Part shown: in pieces, positions 1 to 11,920 of the stretch | Numbering within the stretch: position 1 is the first letter of the stretch | Layout of the letters: each line of letters starts with the position of its first letter | DNA from: Crocodylus rhombifer | Taxonomy: Eukaryota > Chordata > Crocodylia > Crocodylidae | Length of the DNA: 64,000 nt | Assembly (NCBI GenBank): GCA_038503035.1 | Contig: JAVSML010024348.1 | Location: 263,383-327,382, forward strand | Direction: 5' to 3' | Translations under genes and position numbers: made by a program | Notes under the pieces: model-generated | The model's input: only the letters and a program-made list of their open reading frames with translations | Database searches by the model: none | Told to the model about the DNA's origin: nothing

Positions 1-1079
1 CCTATAGCTAAGTTAAAAGCAGGGGACCAGTTGTATGTGTGCATGGGTGAGAATGTTTGCTGTTAGCGTTACTTAGAAAAAGTCTGAAGTATGAAAGGAT
101 TTGCTACACAAGAGTTTCATTAGAGACTTAATGCTCTGTCCTTGAAAGGTCACCTCTCCAGGTTCAAAAGACTCATGTAATGATATAAAATGATTAGGAG
201 TCAGCATTAGGACTGAAGATGGTGCCAGTAATTTATCTTGTGCAACCTTAGAGCTTATTTATCCTTTTAGCCCTCTGTGGGCACTCTGCACCCTCCTCAT
301 CCTTTCTGTTTAAGCTCCTGTCATGAGCATGCCAAGGGGAACAAAATAAAAAATGTTCGGGAGATGATAATCATATATATGCACATATCCTGAGTACCAG
401 TGAAAAGTAAATATCGAATATTATCTAATTACTGTGGTGCCAACTATAGAGGGAGAAATAATGATTGGAGCCTGTAAAAGTACAAGCTATCAATTAGAAA
501 ACATAATAACAGGGCAAGTACAGGAGGACGTTTTTCTAAAATGGAATCAATGTTTCCAATTTTGATTGTAATGCACATCGTAGCTTTACTTAGACCCTTC
601 AGCACCCACGTACAGCAGCCACGTGAGAGATTTCCATTGACATTGTAGCAACTGTATGCAATGAAAAGAAATCAGAAGAATTAAAAAAAATGTCTTCCAC
701 AATCAAGCTTAGCTAGGCTGTGAAAACTGCACTGTGACTGCCCCCCCCATGACAGTTGGCTTCATTCACAACATTGATTTAATCATTTATCAGCTTGTGA
801 TATTTCAGAACTAACTATACTAAACTGTAGTCCTCAAACAACTATACAGCAACCTGAATCTGTGAGCTGTTCTCACTAGCGAGTGGGAAGCAGCTCTCCA
901 TGAGCAACATATGTTACTAGGATTAAACACTACCCTCTATAGGTGTTACATTCCCCGTAGTCTTTGCTATTGCGCACAATACATAAATGAGGGCTTAATA
1001 TTCCGTAAGACCCGTTTGCAGTAAGCTGCCCAGAAACTTTTCAGGTTCTGGGATGCGTTGGTAGAGAAATCAAAACTAT

Positions 1080-1080
<1 letters not shown>
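1..1080. other. Non-coding sequence, nothing recognised
   Basis: Mildly AT-rich sequence with short mononucleotide runs. I see no repeat family, no splice-bounded exon and no long reading frame. It may be part of a 3' untranslated region if the polyadenylation-like site near 1,602 is real. Confidence 0.5.

Positions 1081-1131
<51 letters not shown>
1081..1131. repeat. (TA)n microsatellite
   Basis: An uninterrupted run of about 25 TA units. It is a simple repeat, likely length-polymorphic, and the tyrosine/isoleucine run it would encode is meaningless. Confidence 0.97.
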
Positions 1132-1134
<3 letters not shown>

Positions 1135-1674
1135 CTTGTCTCTTAAAACCAAACAGTACCTTTTCTACTGTGCTTATATAGTGTGTGCACTTTCTTTCCT
1201 TGTGATGCCCTGACTCTGTCTTGCCCTTGCACTCTCTTTGGAGCAGAACAGTGGTACTTAGGAAGGCACTTTGAGTTGGCAGGAGACTGTTCAAAAAGAG
1301 CATTACAGCCACATGACCTGCTTTTGGCTCTAGAATTTCATGCACTTCCAGATTGACATGGGAGAACAAATAAATGAGCTTCAAGGACTGCCCAAACAAG
1401 CCATTTGATAAGCAGAGCTGCTGGCAGGGCAGAGTGGCTGAAAGTAGAGGCTGTTCTAGGTAATGCTGTTAATGATATTTTGATATATACAGTATTGTAG
1501 TCAGAAAGGAGCAACCTTTTTTTGCAAATATTGTATTGTCATTTATGTCACTGCTTGTTGTGAATTTCAGACATGTTCTGTGTGATGCACTTTACACTGT
1601 AAATAAAGTTGCACCTGTAAGTGGAACTGCATGCGTTTCTTAATGCCTGCTCAAAAGCTTTTTGTGTCTCTAGG
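1132..1674 (+). other. Possible 3'UTR end with AATAAA
   Basis: A T-rich stretch leads to AATAAA at 1,602-1,607, preceded by GCACTTTACACTGT and followed within 25 bases by GT-containing sequence. This is how a vertebrate mRNA 3' end usually looks. No coding exon is visible upstream inside the window, so a gene to the left is inference only. Confidence 0.3.
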
Positions 1675-2478
1675 TATTCAGGTGGTAGCCATATTAGTCT
1701 AGAGGCCAAAGGAATCAGAACTCATGGTAGAAGTGGTATCTTTTATTAAATGAACTAGATTTTTGCAAAAAAAAAATAAATCGTTAATTACAGGCCTTTG
1801 AGCATAAGCACCCTTCTTCAGGCATAGGAGAAAAGCTTGTAAAAGTTCTCCCAGGTAAATATGAAAGTTCATATTTCATAGGAAAGTTAAAGGTGTAGTA
1901 AAATCTCCTCTTTGGCACAGTTCATTTTATGCAGATTAGGCTAGAGAAAAGTTGGAATAATCAATTTACCTTGAAATTATTTGGTGGCAAGCAGAATGTA
2001 ATCATATTTCCTTCTGGTTATGATTTTCCATATTTCACAGAAAAGTAAAATGATGGAACATAGAAATTCTTCCCCAGAAATTCTTCACCACATAAAAAAT
2101 TCCTGCCCAGAAAAGCATTCTAACTTTTTACTCTTCTGTGAAATATGAAACATCATAACCAGAAGGAAATATAACTACATCCTGCTCTCTACTAAACAAC
2201 TTTTTACAAAGAGGTAAAAAGTCTATGCCAACTTTTCTCTGAGCCTAACCTGCATAAAATGAACTGTGCCAAACAGGAGATTTTACCACACCTTCAACTG
2301 TTCTATGAAATACAAACTTTCATTTCTACCTGGGAGAACTTGCAATCTTTTCTCTTATGCCTGAAGAAAGGTGCTTGCAATTATTTATTTATTTGTTTGT
2401 TTTTTAAAATCTAGTTGGTCTAATAAAATATAATCACCTCTACCACAAGTTCTGGTTCCTTTTGTGTCTCCATGTGCT
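1675..2478. mobile_element. Large near-palindromic foldback element
   Basis: The left arm (about 1,683-2,070) reads as the reverse complement of the right arm (about 2,090-2,475) almost throughout. Paired blocks include 1,690-1,850 with 2,340-2,470 (TCTTTTATTA, TTCTTCAGGCATA), 1,890-1,965 with 2,225-2,320 (GCACAGTTCATTTTATGC against its complement) and 2,005-2,040 with 2,135-2,180 (TTTCCTTCTGGTTATGA against its complement). The central spacer is about 60 bp. There is no reading frame, so it is a non-autonomous DNA element. Shorter relatives lie at 30,645-30,845, 51,665-51,810, 52,885-53,200 and 57,640-57,790. I could not fix a target duplication and leave the superfamily open. Confidence 0.85.
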
Positions 2479-2639
2479 TTCTGTTTCAATGCCGAAGTCT
2501 GGGATAATAAGGAAAGTGTATCTCCACTCAAAGAAGGAAAAGATTAAATAATTGATAATCACTCACAAAGGATGCATTAGATAAATCCAGCCGAAGTTAA
2601 AGATGCAATCAGCAGCTCTTTTTAAAATGCTCCTTGGGT

Positions 2640-5040
2640 TGGCCTTACATTACACATGAATGGGCCACATTCAGATCCAGAGGGCATGTCCACACATGCA
2701 GGCATGTGCACTTGCAGCAACTCAGATAGCAGTGGCATGCATCTGTGCTGGAGATTTGTGCCTCAGCACATGTCCCTAATCATGAACTTTGGTGTGCCAC
2801 CTGGGGCAAACTGACCCTGCCCAGCTCCTCCTGGATCTGCAGCCAGAGGGAGTTGAAGGCTAGGGCAAGAACCTATGCTGGCTCCAGCAGTATTTAAAGC
2901 TACCCTGGCCAGCAGCTCAGGGCTATGTGCACTCAGGAGCTTCTGGGAGGAAGTTGGCCACACCCCCTCCTGCCTTGGGCTGCTGCTGATCTTGCTGCTC
3001 CCCCTCCCCCCCCCACAGGGGGGGTCCTCTGCTGCATGCCACTGCCCCCCCTCAGGGAGGGGTCCACTGTACTGCACCACACCCCAGCTTTTGCACCCTG
3101 TGCTAGCCTGCTGTCCAGCCCACCACCAAGTTATGGTTGGGGGACAGCCTGGGGAGGGAGCCTGCACTGCCTCTGGGGCCCTCCTCCAGCATCACTGCCA
3201 GAGCCTAAAGGTGCCTACCTGCCACAGCTGCCGTGGCGGGCCACTCTGCCTTCACCTCCACTTTCACCTGAAGCACCACCTAAGTGGCTGAACTGGATGG
3301 CTAGTGGCTACCACTGCGGCTGCTGCCCCCTCTCAAGGAAGAGGGAGATTCCCTGCTGCACACTCAACACCTCACCTGCACTGGATTACACCCCAGCTGA
3401 CTGATTGCTCCTGCACTCCCCCATAGCTGCCTCACTGCATCTGATCCTGCTTTGTTTTCCCGGCCTATTCTGCTGCTGAGTGCCTGGCTGGAGGCCTGAG
3501 GGGCTCCTGGACTGACCTGCCACAAACAAAGCCCCTCTATCGCTCCAGCCATCTTTTACATCTGCCTCAGCAGCCTTCCCTGTGTGTTTTTGCCCTTGTG
3601 TGGTAAGTCCTATGGTCCACTCCCCCTGCCCTGGTGTTTGTTGTGTGGCTAAACCAGCTCGCATCTCCCCACCCCTCATGTGTGGGTCTCCCCCTCATTC
3701 CCCAAACATAGTCCTCCCAGGTTGTTTTTTCCTGTGGGGCTGTACCTCTGAGTTTCAGTCCCCTTTCCCCTCCTGCCCATCTCCCCCACAACTCCAGCCT
3801 GCCCCTATTAGTTTCACCAGGCCACTGTATATTTTGGTCATCTTCATTTCCTTCATGTGAAGCAATAGCAGGGCAAGAACGTTCGGGGGGGGGGGGGGTA
3901 GATGCTCATTCAGAGCTTCCTGCAGCCCCCACTATGGGGGCAGATCCCAGCCAGGCCCCCAAGAGGATGCATGGCCCTGCAGCCCCCACCCTGGAGGCAG
4001 AGTCCAAACAACCTCCACCAGGGGTGGAGAAGCCTCAGACCTCTGCTGCAGAGGCAGGTGAGACTGGCAGCGAGCCAGCAGGGCCAGGCCCTTCCCGGCG
4101 GGGTTCACAAGCCCCCTTCCCCACCATCAGGGACCAAGGGCAAGGGCCCAGCCTCCTCCACAGCTGGGGGTGGGAAGGGCAAGGGCCCAGCTCCCAAGCC
4201 TAGACTATCAGCGCCTGAGGGGACCAGGTATGCCACACCAACCAGCAAACCCACTCAGCCTGGCCCTGGCCCTGGCCCCACCAATGCAGCATCCCAGCAG
4301 GGAAATTGCAGTTATGCATAGGTGGCTGCAGGGCCTGGACCCTCCACTGCTGGCCCTTCCACCTCAGTCCCCTGTGCAGCACTCGTCCACAGGCATGGGG
4401 TGAAATGTCAACTGCCCAAGCAGGAGAACATGCATTTTGAAACCTGGCTCAGCTAGTGGGGCCTTCAAGATTGTAGCAGCCTCCCGCTTTCGTGGCAAAT
4501 GCCCTCCCGTCCAGCCCCATGCACCTTCCTGCCACTACCCTGCACCACCGCTGGCTCCCAGGAAGCGGGGGAGGGGAGCTTGCATGAGGTGCCAATCGCC
4601 AACACCCAGTGGTAGGCATTATCCTCCCTGCTTCCCCTTCTCCCTCCCCACCACCTCTCCCTCTCTGCTAGCCTTTTTTGGGGGCTGGGCAATAGGTGAG
4701 GCATGGCAGTGGCAAGGGGCCCAGCAGCAGTGGGGAGGCATTACCACTGGAAAAACCCTTCCTGCTCCCTCCCTCCCTCCACCCTTCCCCGCTGCCTCCC
4801 CCTCCCTGGTGGCTGTTGGTGGGGGAGGCAGCGCAGTGGCTCTCAGCCCCTCTGTTGATAATGCTTTGGGCCCTCGCAGCCAATCGGTTTGTTTCCTCTC
4901 AGTGGTGCACGTGCAACTGGCCTGGAGCATTACAGACAGACTAAGGCTTTTATTATATTAGAATTCTTAACGTGCCACTTGCAGCATTTCAAACTGCTTT
5001 GAGACACCACAATAGGCATGTGCCCACTAGTCTGGACGTT
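2640..5040. other. GC-rich, low-complexity tract of unknown origin
   Basis: About 2.4 kb of C- and G-rich sequence between AT-richer flanks. It opens near 2,680 with GGGCATGTCCACACATGCA, a motif seen at the ends of several TIR elements in this window, and ends near 5,020 with AGGCATGTGCCCAC. Overlapping proline/alanine-rich reading frames occur on both strands (for example 2,763-3,404, 3,902-4,321 and 4,437-4,961), which is expected of GC-rich sequence and is not evidence of a gene. The 3,934-4,320 stretch, rich in Pro, Gly, Ala and Lys, could be an ORF1-like relic of a retroelement, but no zinc knuckle or other domain is visible. Confidence 0.4.
3885..3898. repeat. Poly(G) run of 14
   Basis: Fourteen consecutive G bases inside the GC-rich tract. 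It is a simple repeat and a likely place for assembly length error. Confidence 0.95.
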
Positions 5041-8000
5041 CCCAGAAGGTTTGCAGTTCAAAACCTAGGTGCCAAGCATTACACTTATCCAACTTGGGGA
5101 GTCATGAATAACTAGATTGCCATGGTCAAAGCCATCAGGATGAGAGACCGCTGTAGAGAAAAAAAGTCCAATGCATGTCGCTGACTGCTTCATGGAGCAC
5201 AAAGTCTATATCAAAGTCAACATTTATTCATGCACTGCCTGTGGCAGATCTAGTATATGGCCCAAATGTTTATCCTGTCTGCTTTTACTATGTGTCAAGG
5301 CTGAACTTTTCAAAGGCATTCAGAACCCCATTCAAATAGCAGTGGGAGCCTAAGGTCTCTTGCACTGTTTTATAATTCCCAGTCCATAATGAAAAATGCA
5401 CTGTAACCCTATCCTTAGCAACTGGCATGACCACTGAGAAGAGCAGCAACATAGTATTTTTCTCAGCAGTGCTTCCAACCCCTCGAATTTCAGGACAATG
5501 ATAGCATAATACCTAGGCATGGAGATACAAATGTGTCTTTACTTTGTGTCAGATCCTTCCATCATGCACAGGACCTCACTGAATAGTCATGTAACCAACT
5601 AGGATTATTTACTCTACTGCTGTTGAAATCAGCAATGGAAAAACTTTCAGTGCAAACTCCATTCTAAGTGGAGATTTTTAAAGACATAAAAGGCAGATGG
5701 ACCCCCTTGAGCCTTTGAAAACCATATTACTCATTGAAAGGGTAGCACTCAGCAAGGACTAAGGTGATTATCCATGTGACATTTCATGTACAAGATTGAC
5801 CTTGCCTGTAGAAAAACAAACACAAAAAACCTACTTCCTTCCCAAGAAGGGAAGCTTTGTTTTTTGTAGTACCCACAGATGCTGCCTGTGCATGTGCTAT
5901 GAGGAAAATTGGGCACAGCCTACAGAAGGAAGTGGTTAGAGCCAGAAACTTCACTTGGTATGAGTCTCTTTACAGGCCACATAAGAAAAACAGAAGCAAG
6001 TTCAACTCTTCCAGTCAGTCTTACCTCATGTCTCAGCCATTTCTTTCCTTGAAATAAAGCACAAATCTGAGTCAAATTTAGATCCTTGAGCTTTTGGCAA
6101 CTCAAGGTACTTTTCAGGCATGCTAGGGATTATTACCACCATCATGAGTCATTAGTTTTAGGAATGGCGTATTGTTACCATACCAGTAGCATCCAGTCAC
6201 ATTTAGAATGGAGGCTGTTTGGTGTTAGCTGAGCATGAGGATACAGTCTCCACTACAAGTTTGTCTCTGAATGGGCCAGGTTGTCACCAAACCTGTCATT
6301 TTTCTGTGTTGAGGCCGCTTTTCTGCTAGATAGTAACATACAGTGCTTTTCCAGCACCAAGATCCCTCAGGAAGCCATGGCTACAGCATTCTGGATAAGG
6401 TACAGGCAGCATCACTGTTAATTCTTTCCAATTGTCTCTCTCTCCTCATTCAGCTGAGTATTTTGTTCTTTTTCTTATCTGATTTACTCCAATGTTTATA
6501 GGTTGTCATCTGTCCTGGGACTCAGGCCTACATTTCCATTATCCTCTCATCTTCCATTTACTCTCACTCTCTTGTTCTTTCCCCCTGCTGTAGTCCATGC
6601 CAGGCACTGGAGACTTATTTTTCATTAGAACTGCCTGGGCTTGTTGGAAGCAATACTCTGTGTTCTGCATCTCCAGGAGTGGACAGTGAAGTGACTCTTG
6701 CAGCAATCCTATAAATGTTACTTTTTCTTTATAGGAAATATCCCCTGCCCCACCCACTCAGTACTGACCACTTGCTCAGTTTCCCTGGATTTGGTGGGGT
6801 AGTGGGGTGCAGTTTCAACATTTTGTGTGTACATGAAGCTTTGAAGCATGTTTTTCTGCTCTCTGTTTTTCTGCATGGGTTGAGGTGCAGTCTCCTCATG
6901 GGGCCCCAAACCCTAGGCCAGAGGAGTCTATTCCTGCCTGTGCCACCAGCTTCTTGAGTGACACTAGGCATACCACATCACCTCTTTGTCTCCAGGACTA
7001 TTTCCTTATCTTCTCCTGTAAGGGGCCTTGAACTCTAGAGCTAGAAATGGGGAGACAGGAGTTATGTATTATTATTACTGAATGGTATGACTCCCCTCCC
7101 TCCAGAGCCCTACACACACCATTTCCATGTTGAAGTGGAGGGAGAGGGGGTCACCATTTCTGCTCTGGGTCCCAGAGGTGGATTCTGTCCTCAATGGTGG
7201 CTCCCCTCCCCCCCACCCCGTATTTTAACTCTTTCATAACTTTCTCTCTAGAGCATGGTTCTTTCCTGTGTCTTGCTTGTCCACTAAACGTATGTAAAAG
7301 TAAATCACTGCCTCTTAGACGAGCTTCTATGCTGTCCCATTTATTTTTCACACTCATGCATCCAGGACATCTGCTCACTCATTGCACTGCCATTTTCCTC
7401 TGGCTCTTCCTCTACCACGTGATGGAGGCACCGTCCCCTTTACCAACTCCTAATACAAAGTAGATGTGCTCTTTTGTACCTGGTGTTCTTACTGCAGTTC
7501 CTTGTTCTTTGGTCACTGCCCCACTTCCTTGTTCATGTTTCCATAGTGAAGTGCCACCTGACCTAAGCCCTAGAGGGCCTGCTCCTGCTGCTGTTACCTT
7601 CATCAGGAGCAGGACTAGGCCCTGAAGTACATACATCATCTCTTATCACAGGCTAGGATTTTATTCTGGGTAAAGGATGGCCTAAGGCACTCTGAGCCAT
7701 CCCTTGGGTAGTCATGGCAGGAATCCCTTTCCAGGAGGTAGCAGGGGGCTGTCTTCTCTTTCCAATGCCAGAAACAGCAGCAATCTTCTGTCCCCCTGGA
7801 ATGTGAAGATACTCCCCTCAGCCCCCAATCTCAACAGCTGGGAGGTATCTGCAAACGGGCAGTAGCTGGGCCAGCTCACTGTCCTTCATTCACAGCAGCG
7901 CAAGTGGGGAAACCCATGGACTTACCCCTTAGAGAAACATGGGGGGAGAGGGGATGGGGGGAGGCAGGTCACCCCCTCAGCCTGTGCTTCAGGCTGTCTG

Positions 8001-8239
8001 TAGGCTCAGACCACATCAGTTAACACAGCTCATATTTTCAAGTTTTCCTTTGCAAATGTGCAAGCTAGGAGCCTACTTTTTTATTTGCAGCTTTTTTCAT
8101 GCAGCAGAGGCCATGGCTGTGTGAGCTGCAGCAATGCAGCTAATGCTTAATTGTATCTAGCACATGAGCTGATCATGGGGAAGCATGCCTAGTCCTAACA
8201 TTTTTGGCTGCAAATATGTAATACCACCAAGTTCTTATG
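5041..8239. other. Non-coding sequence, nothing recognised
   Basis: Mixed-composition unique-looking sequence. Short reading frames of 60-90 codons occur on both strands without recognisable domains. A stretch near 6,950-7,020 vaguely resembles the 3' half of a MIR SINE but is too weak to annotate. Confidence 0.5.
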
Positions 8240-8425
8240 TAGAGTTTTCCAGCACAAGATATCAAACACAAGGTATCATCAGCCCTGTTTTATAGATGGA
8301 AAAACTGGGGCACAGAGGTGTGATGGGACATATCCAGTGTTTCCCAAGAGACCAGTGACTGAGCCAAGAGTGGAATTCGGAGGTCCTGAGTTCCCAGTGC
8401 TCTGTCCATTAAACCATGCTCCATC
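8240..8425 (-). repeat. MIR-family SINE, old copy
   Basis: Read on the minus strand, the segment runs from the tRNA-related part (GGTTTAATGGACAGAGCACT) through a CACTCTTGGCTCAGTCACTG stretch to the typical CCTCTGTGCCCCAGTTTTTC core and an AAACAGGGCTGATGATACC tail. This is the MIR layout. The copy is heavily diverged, as expected of an amniote-age SINE. Confidence 0.8.
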
Positions 8426-8429
8426 CTGT

Positions 8430-9270
8430 GCTTTTTCACAGTAAGCACATCAGCTGGTCTTTCTTTTAAGCCTCACCTTACAGGATGGTTAATGAGAATC
8501 AATGTGGCCAAACATGTACATTTGCACTCTATGCCCTTCACTGTGGTGTCTGAGCAGCCTTACCCTAAGCAGCAGATCGGTTTAAATGGAAGTTAATGAT
8601 TAACTATAGCAACATGCTCACGCATGCACAGGGCAGAGACCACAGAGCAAAACTTCAGCTCTTCAGGGCATAGATTTCCTCTAAATTTAGTTGGAATCAT
8701 CATCTGTCTGCACTGCACTGTGCAGACCCATTGTTTATAAACCCTCCTGATTTTATGAAGATCTCCCCTGGAATCATAGTTTTGCTAGGAGTCACTTTCC
8801 TGCCCAACTCACAGACATTGCAGGTGTTTCTGGCACAGTACCCACCAGCTGTGGGCCAGATTCCCAGCTGGTGGAAATCAGCATAGCTCTGGTGATGTCA
8901 AGGGAGATGCACTAACTCACATTAGCTGAGACCCTAGCCCTGTGCATGTATGTTGCCTAGGAGAAGACAATCTCATTCACCTACTGCAGTTTTCCTGGTA
9001 TAACTCAGACTTTATCTAATGCTTTAAAAAGGAAATGAATGTGAGTGAATTTTAAAAGGCTATTTAATATTAATTGCAATGATGGGGATTAATTCCAGTC
9101 ACTATTTTTACGGAATAGTAAGATATGCAGAGTGCTTTCCAGCTGGCTCAAGTCCCTAACAACTTATCCAGTCTCTTCCTGAGGAGCTCCTAAGGGAGAA
9201 GCATAGAAAGACACTAGGCAAGGCAAAAACAAGCACTGCAGCTAGCAGCAGGGGGGTCATTTCAGCTGGA
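8430..9270. other. Non-coding sequence, nothing recognised
   Basis: No repeat family or coding region identified. The composition is ordinary. Confidence 0.5.
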
Positions 9271-9278
9271 AGTCCTCC

Positions 9279-9680
9279 TCAGACAGGTGGCTTCTTAGCA
9301 GCTCCCTCAATGAGCAAAGGGAACAGGCCTGAATTCTTTTCAGCTGGGTCTGACTTAACAGCCATGAAAATGGGCTTGTAGTGCAGCATCTTTCTGTCCT
9401 TGCTACATTTCCTGGGGACAGGCAAGATGATGAAGCCATGCTGGTAGAAAGCAGCCATTTCTTCTCCCTCAGGTACCTCAGGAGAGTGTACGCAGCATCA
9501 GTCATGCACTCACAAACATAATGAATGCATGAATGATTCCTGAAGAGGCACATGCACCCAGTGCTGGGACGCCGTAACGATGGGAATGCTCGCAGTAGGG
9601 CCAGGTAGTCTTTCATATCTGAGCCAGAAAAGCAGGATTTCAGATGATGGATTCACTGTGCCCTTCATCTGCAAAGGAAA
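9279..9680 (-). pseudogene. Unrecognised coding-like stretch, possibly a decayed exon
   Basis: On the minus strand, a TTTTTTCCTTTGCAG sequence ending near 9,672 looks like a splice acceptor and is followed by an open frame starting ATGAAGGGC. Downstream (about 9,475 to 9,279) another frame reads GEEMAAFYQHGFIILPVPRK, continues through a KDRKMLHYKPIFMAVKSDP segment and ends at a TGA at 9,279-9,281. The frames do not join without shifts: a stop lies just upstream of the second block near 9,500. I do not recognise the protein. The YQHGF and IFMAV segments faintly recall raftlin-like proteins, but that is too weak to name. It could also be a chance reading frame. Confidence 0.25.
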
Positions 9681-9689
9681 AAACAGCCA

Positions 9690-10212
9690 CCACAGGAATG
9701 ACTGCACTAAACCAACAGGGTTCACTGTGTTGGAGAGGAGCTGGGCTGGGTAGGGACTGGAGAGAAGAGGACATGGCCCTAAAACCCTAAACAATACTGA
9801 AGGGAGGTGTCTTGCAGCAGAGTCTGGGGTTGAGTGAACTCTTAGATTACAACCTGCTTCCCATCAGCAGTTGCAGAACCTGTAAAACAGGTGTAAGGGA
9901 CGCTCCCCCTAGAGTAGCCTGGCAGCTAAGTAATACCCAGGAAGCAGCAAGCTGTGCCCAGCCTTGCCTCTGGGCACAACACCAAGTGCTGCTGGCAGGA
10001 TTAGTCATTCCTTCCTGTGCTCCAGCAGTATAGGCGACCGTATAACAAATATCCCTTGCAAAAGCACAGTTGTGGCAGATAGAGGCCTGCCTCTGTTCAT
10101 CTGACCTAGGGCAGCTGTCATGACCCAAAATAAGGCTTAACAAAGGGCATCTCAACAACTCCCCTCCTCCCTTTCCCTCCCCCTCCCCAAACAGGACAAA
10201 TGTCTATTCCCA
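9690..10212. other. Non-coding sequence, nothing recognised
   Basis: No repeat or coding signal that I can support. Confidence 0.45.
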
Positions 10213-10320
10213 AGGGCTAAGGACAGACATTCAAAAAGCCCGAGCTTGAATTGATTCAATCTTTTCACATTAGTTTAACCTGCAAAACTTGAACTGATTT
10301 GGAGGTGGCTGGACATTCCC
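10213..10320. repeat. End fragment of the GGACAGACATT TIR family
   Basis: GGCTAAGGACAGACATTC followed by AAAAAGCCCGAGCTTGAATT matches the reverse complement of the right end of the element at 59,958-61,203, where the inverse sequence ends AATGTCTGTCCCTAGCC. Homology fades after about 100 bp and no matching opposite end was found nearby, so the copy looks truncated. Confidence 0.55.
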
Positions 10321-10543
10321 TTTTCATTCCAAAAATGCAGGCACATACCTGCAGTGGATCAGGCTAGAAGCTATGGGGCACTAGAGCAGCCCTCCCTTCC
10401 CTTCTACAGGGCGGAGCTGAGGGGGGGCATGGCCAGGCCCTGGCAGAATGATCTGATTAGGGAGGGGTATAAACCCCCCACCCTGCCTACAGTGCCAGGC
10501 TTTTCCCCACTTGCTGCTCAAGGGGCAAAGAGTGTTGCTAGAT

Positions 10544-10821
10544 CATTGGTTCCTCAGGCCACGACCCAAATCAGGGTCACAGGGGGTATTCAGCAGGGTT
10601 GTGAAGGGCCCGCACACATGCACATGAACACTTGCACGCAGCCTGGGAACAGCAGGCAGGCAGGACGGGGCCGCCGCGCATGAAGGGGGCAATGGTGTCT
10701 CCCCAAACCTCGGGCTGCTGCCACCACTGCACTCCACTCCCAGCAGCCCCCACAGTGCCAGGTTGGGAGGTCCTGTTGGTGGCAATTTAGGGTCGCATCA
10801 TAAAAAGGTTGGGAACCACTG
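10544..10821. mobile_element. hAT-type MITE with 8-bp target duplication
   Basis: The left end CATTGGTTCC and right end GGAACCACTG are inverted repeats, with subterminal ACGACCC / GGGTCGC also paired. The flanks are TGCTAGAT (10,536-10,543) and TGTTAGAT (10,822-10,829), matching at 7 of 8 positions, which is the 8-bp duplication expected of hAT transposition. The 278-bp interior has no transposase. The AAAAAGGTTGGGAACCACTG end is typical of hAT-Charlie-like non-autonomous elements. Confidence 0.88.
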
Positions 10822-10829
10822 TGTTAGAT

Positions 10830-11413
10830 CCTGCAGCCGTTGGTGATACTGAGCTTTTCAGTTTCTTCTCCCTGCTTCTTCAGACTGCATGCAAACCAGG
10901 TAATTTCTAACACCTTTCTCTGATCCCTCTTGAAAACTGACAGATTGCAACCAGCCGGGTTGCTTGTCAGAAAAAAAGTTTATCAGCCCATCACACCCTA
11001 CAAAAACAAACATCTCTCTCATTAGGTTCAAGCTCTTATCTCCAGGTTGCATTTGCATTTGGAAGCCAGTAGCTGTCTGCCCTTTGTTCCACTGAAATTG
11101 GAGACCCACACAGACACCTCTCAGCAGTAGTTAGCATGGGGCAGGGGGATGGATATGGCTAGATGTCAGGTCCCTGCCATGGGAGAGGGGTGGGAGGAGG
11201 GATCCCTGCTTGAGCAGCCAGGGAGGTGGAGGGACTGGGGGAAAGCCTGGCAGCTGCTGTAGTTCTTCATCCAGCTTGAGCAGTGACAGTGCTCTGGCTA
11301 GGAAGGAGAGGGGTGGGGCCAACCCTGCTCTGCTCCAGTAGACAGCCCAGCCTAGCCCACTGCTGCAAAGCATCTGGGATGCTGGGAGACTCTGGTGTAA
11401 CTTAAACCAGGAA
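10830..11413. other. Non-coding sequence, nothing recognised
   Basis: No repeat or coding region recognised. Confidence 0.45.
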
Positions 11414-11920
11414 GGAGTTTAAGTTCTGGGCACCGCACTTCAGGAGGGATGTGGACAACATCGAGAGGGTCCAAAGGAGGGCCAATTGCATGATCAGGGG
11501 GCAGCAGAGCCTGAGGATAGACTATGGGATCTGAACCTATTTAGCCTCCACAAGAGGAGGCTGAGAGGGGATCTGGTGGCCCTCTATAAACTGGCCAAGG
11601 GAGACCAGCAGGCATTGGGAGAGTCCCTGTTCCCCCCACCCGAGCACTACCGGGAGCAACAAGGAACAACGGCCATAAGCTGACAGAGAGCAGATTCAAG
11701 CTAGATATCAGCAGGCGCTACTTCACTGTCAGGGCAGCTAGCATCTGGAACCAACTTCCAAGGGAAGTAGTCCTCACTCCTACCCTGGGGGTATTTAAGA
11801 GCAAGCTAGATAGACACCTTGCCAGGGTCGTTTGACCCCAGTACTCTTCCTACCCATAGCAGGGAGCCGGACTTGATCTGCTCAGGTCCTTTCCGACCCT
11901 ACCAACTTTGAAACTATGAG
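11414..11920 (+). mobile_element. CR1 LINE, 5'-truncated 3' end
   Basis: Translation gives [20 protein letters not shown], then [19 protein letters not shown] after a frame break, the C-terminal part of CR1 ORF2. The 3' UTR follows, with GACTTGATCTGCTCAGGTCC and an end at GAAACTATGAG. Several stops and a frameshift make it dead. The 3' UTR is the same type as in the copies at 24,371 and 62,903, so it belongs to the same group. Confidence 0.92.

Noticed and set aside
2763..4961. Several 90-174 codon frames on both strands in the GC-rich tract
   Set aside because: They overlap on opposite strands, are Pro/Ala/Gly-rich and show no domain, splice context or codon signature. They are composition effects.
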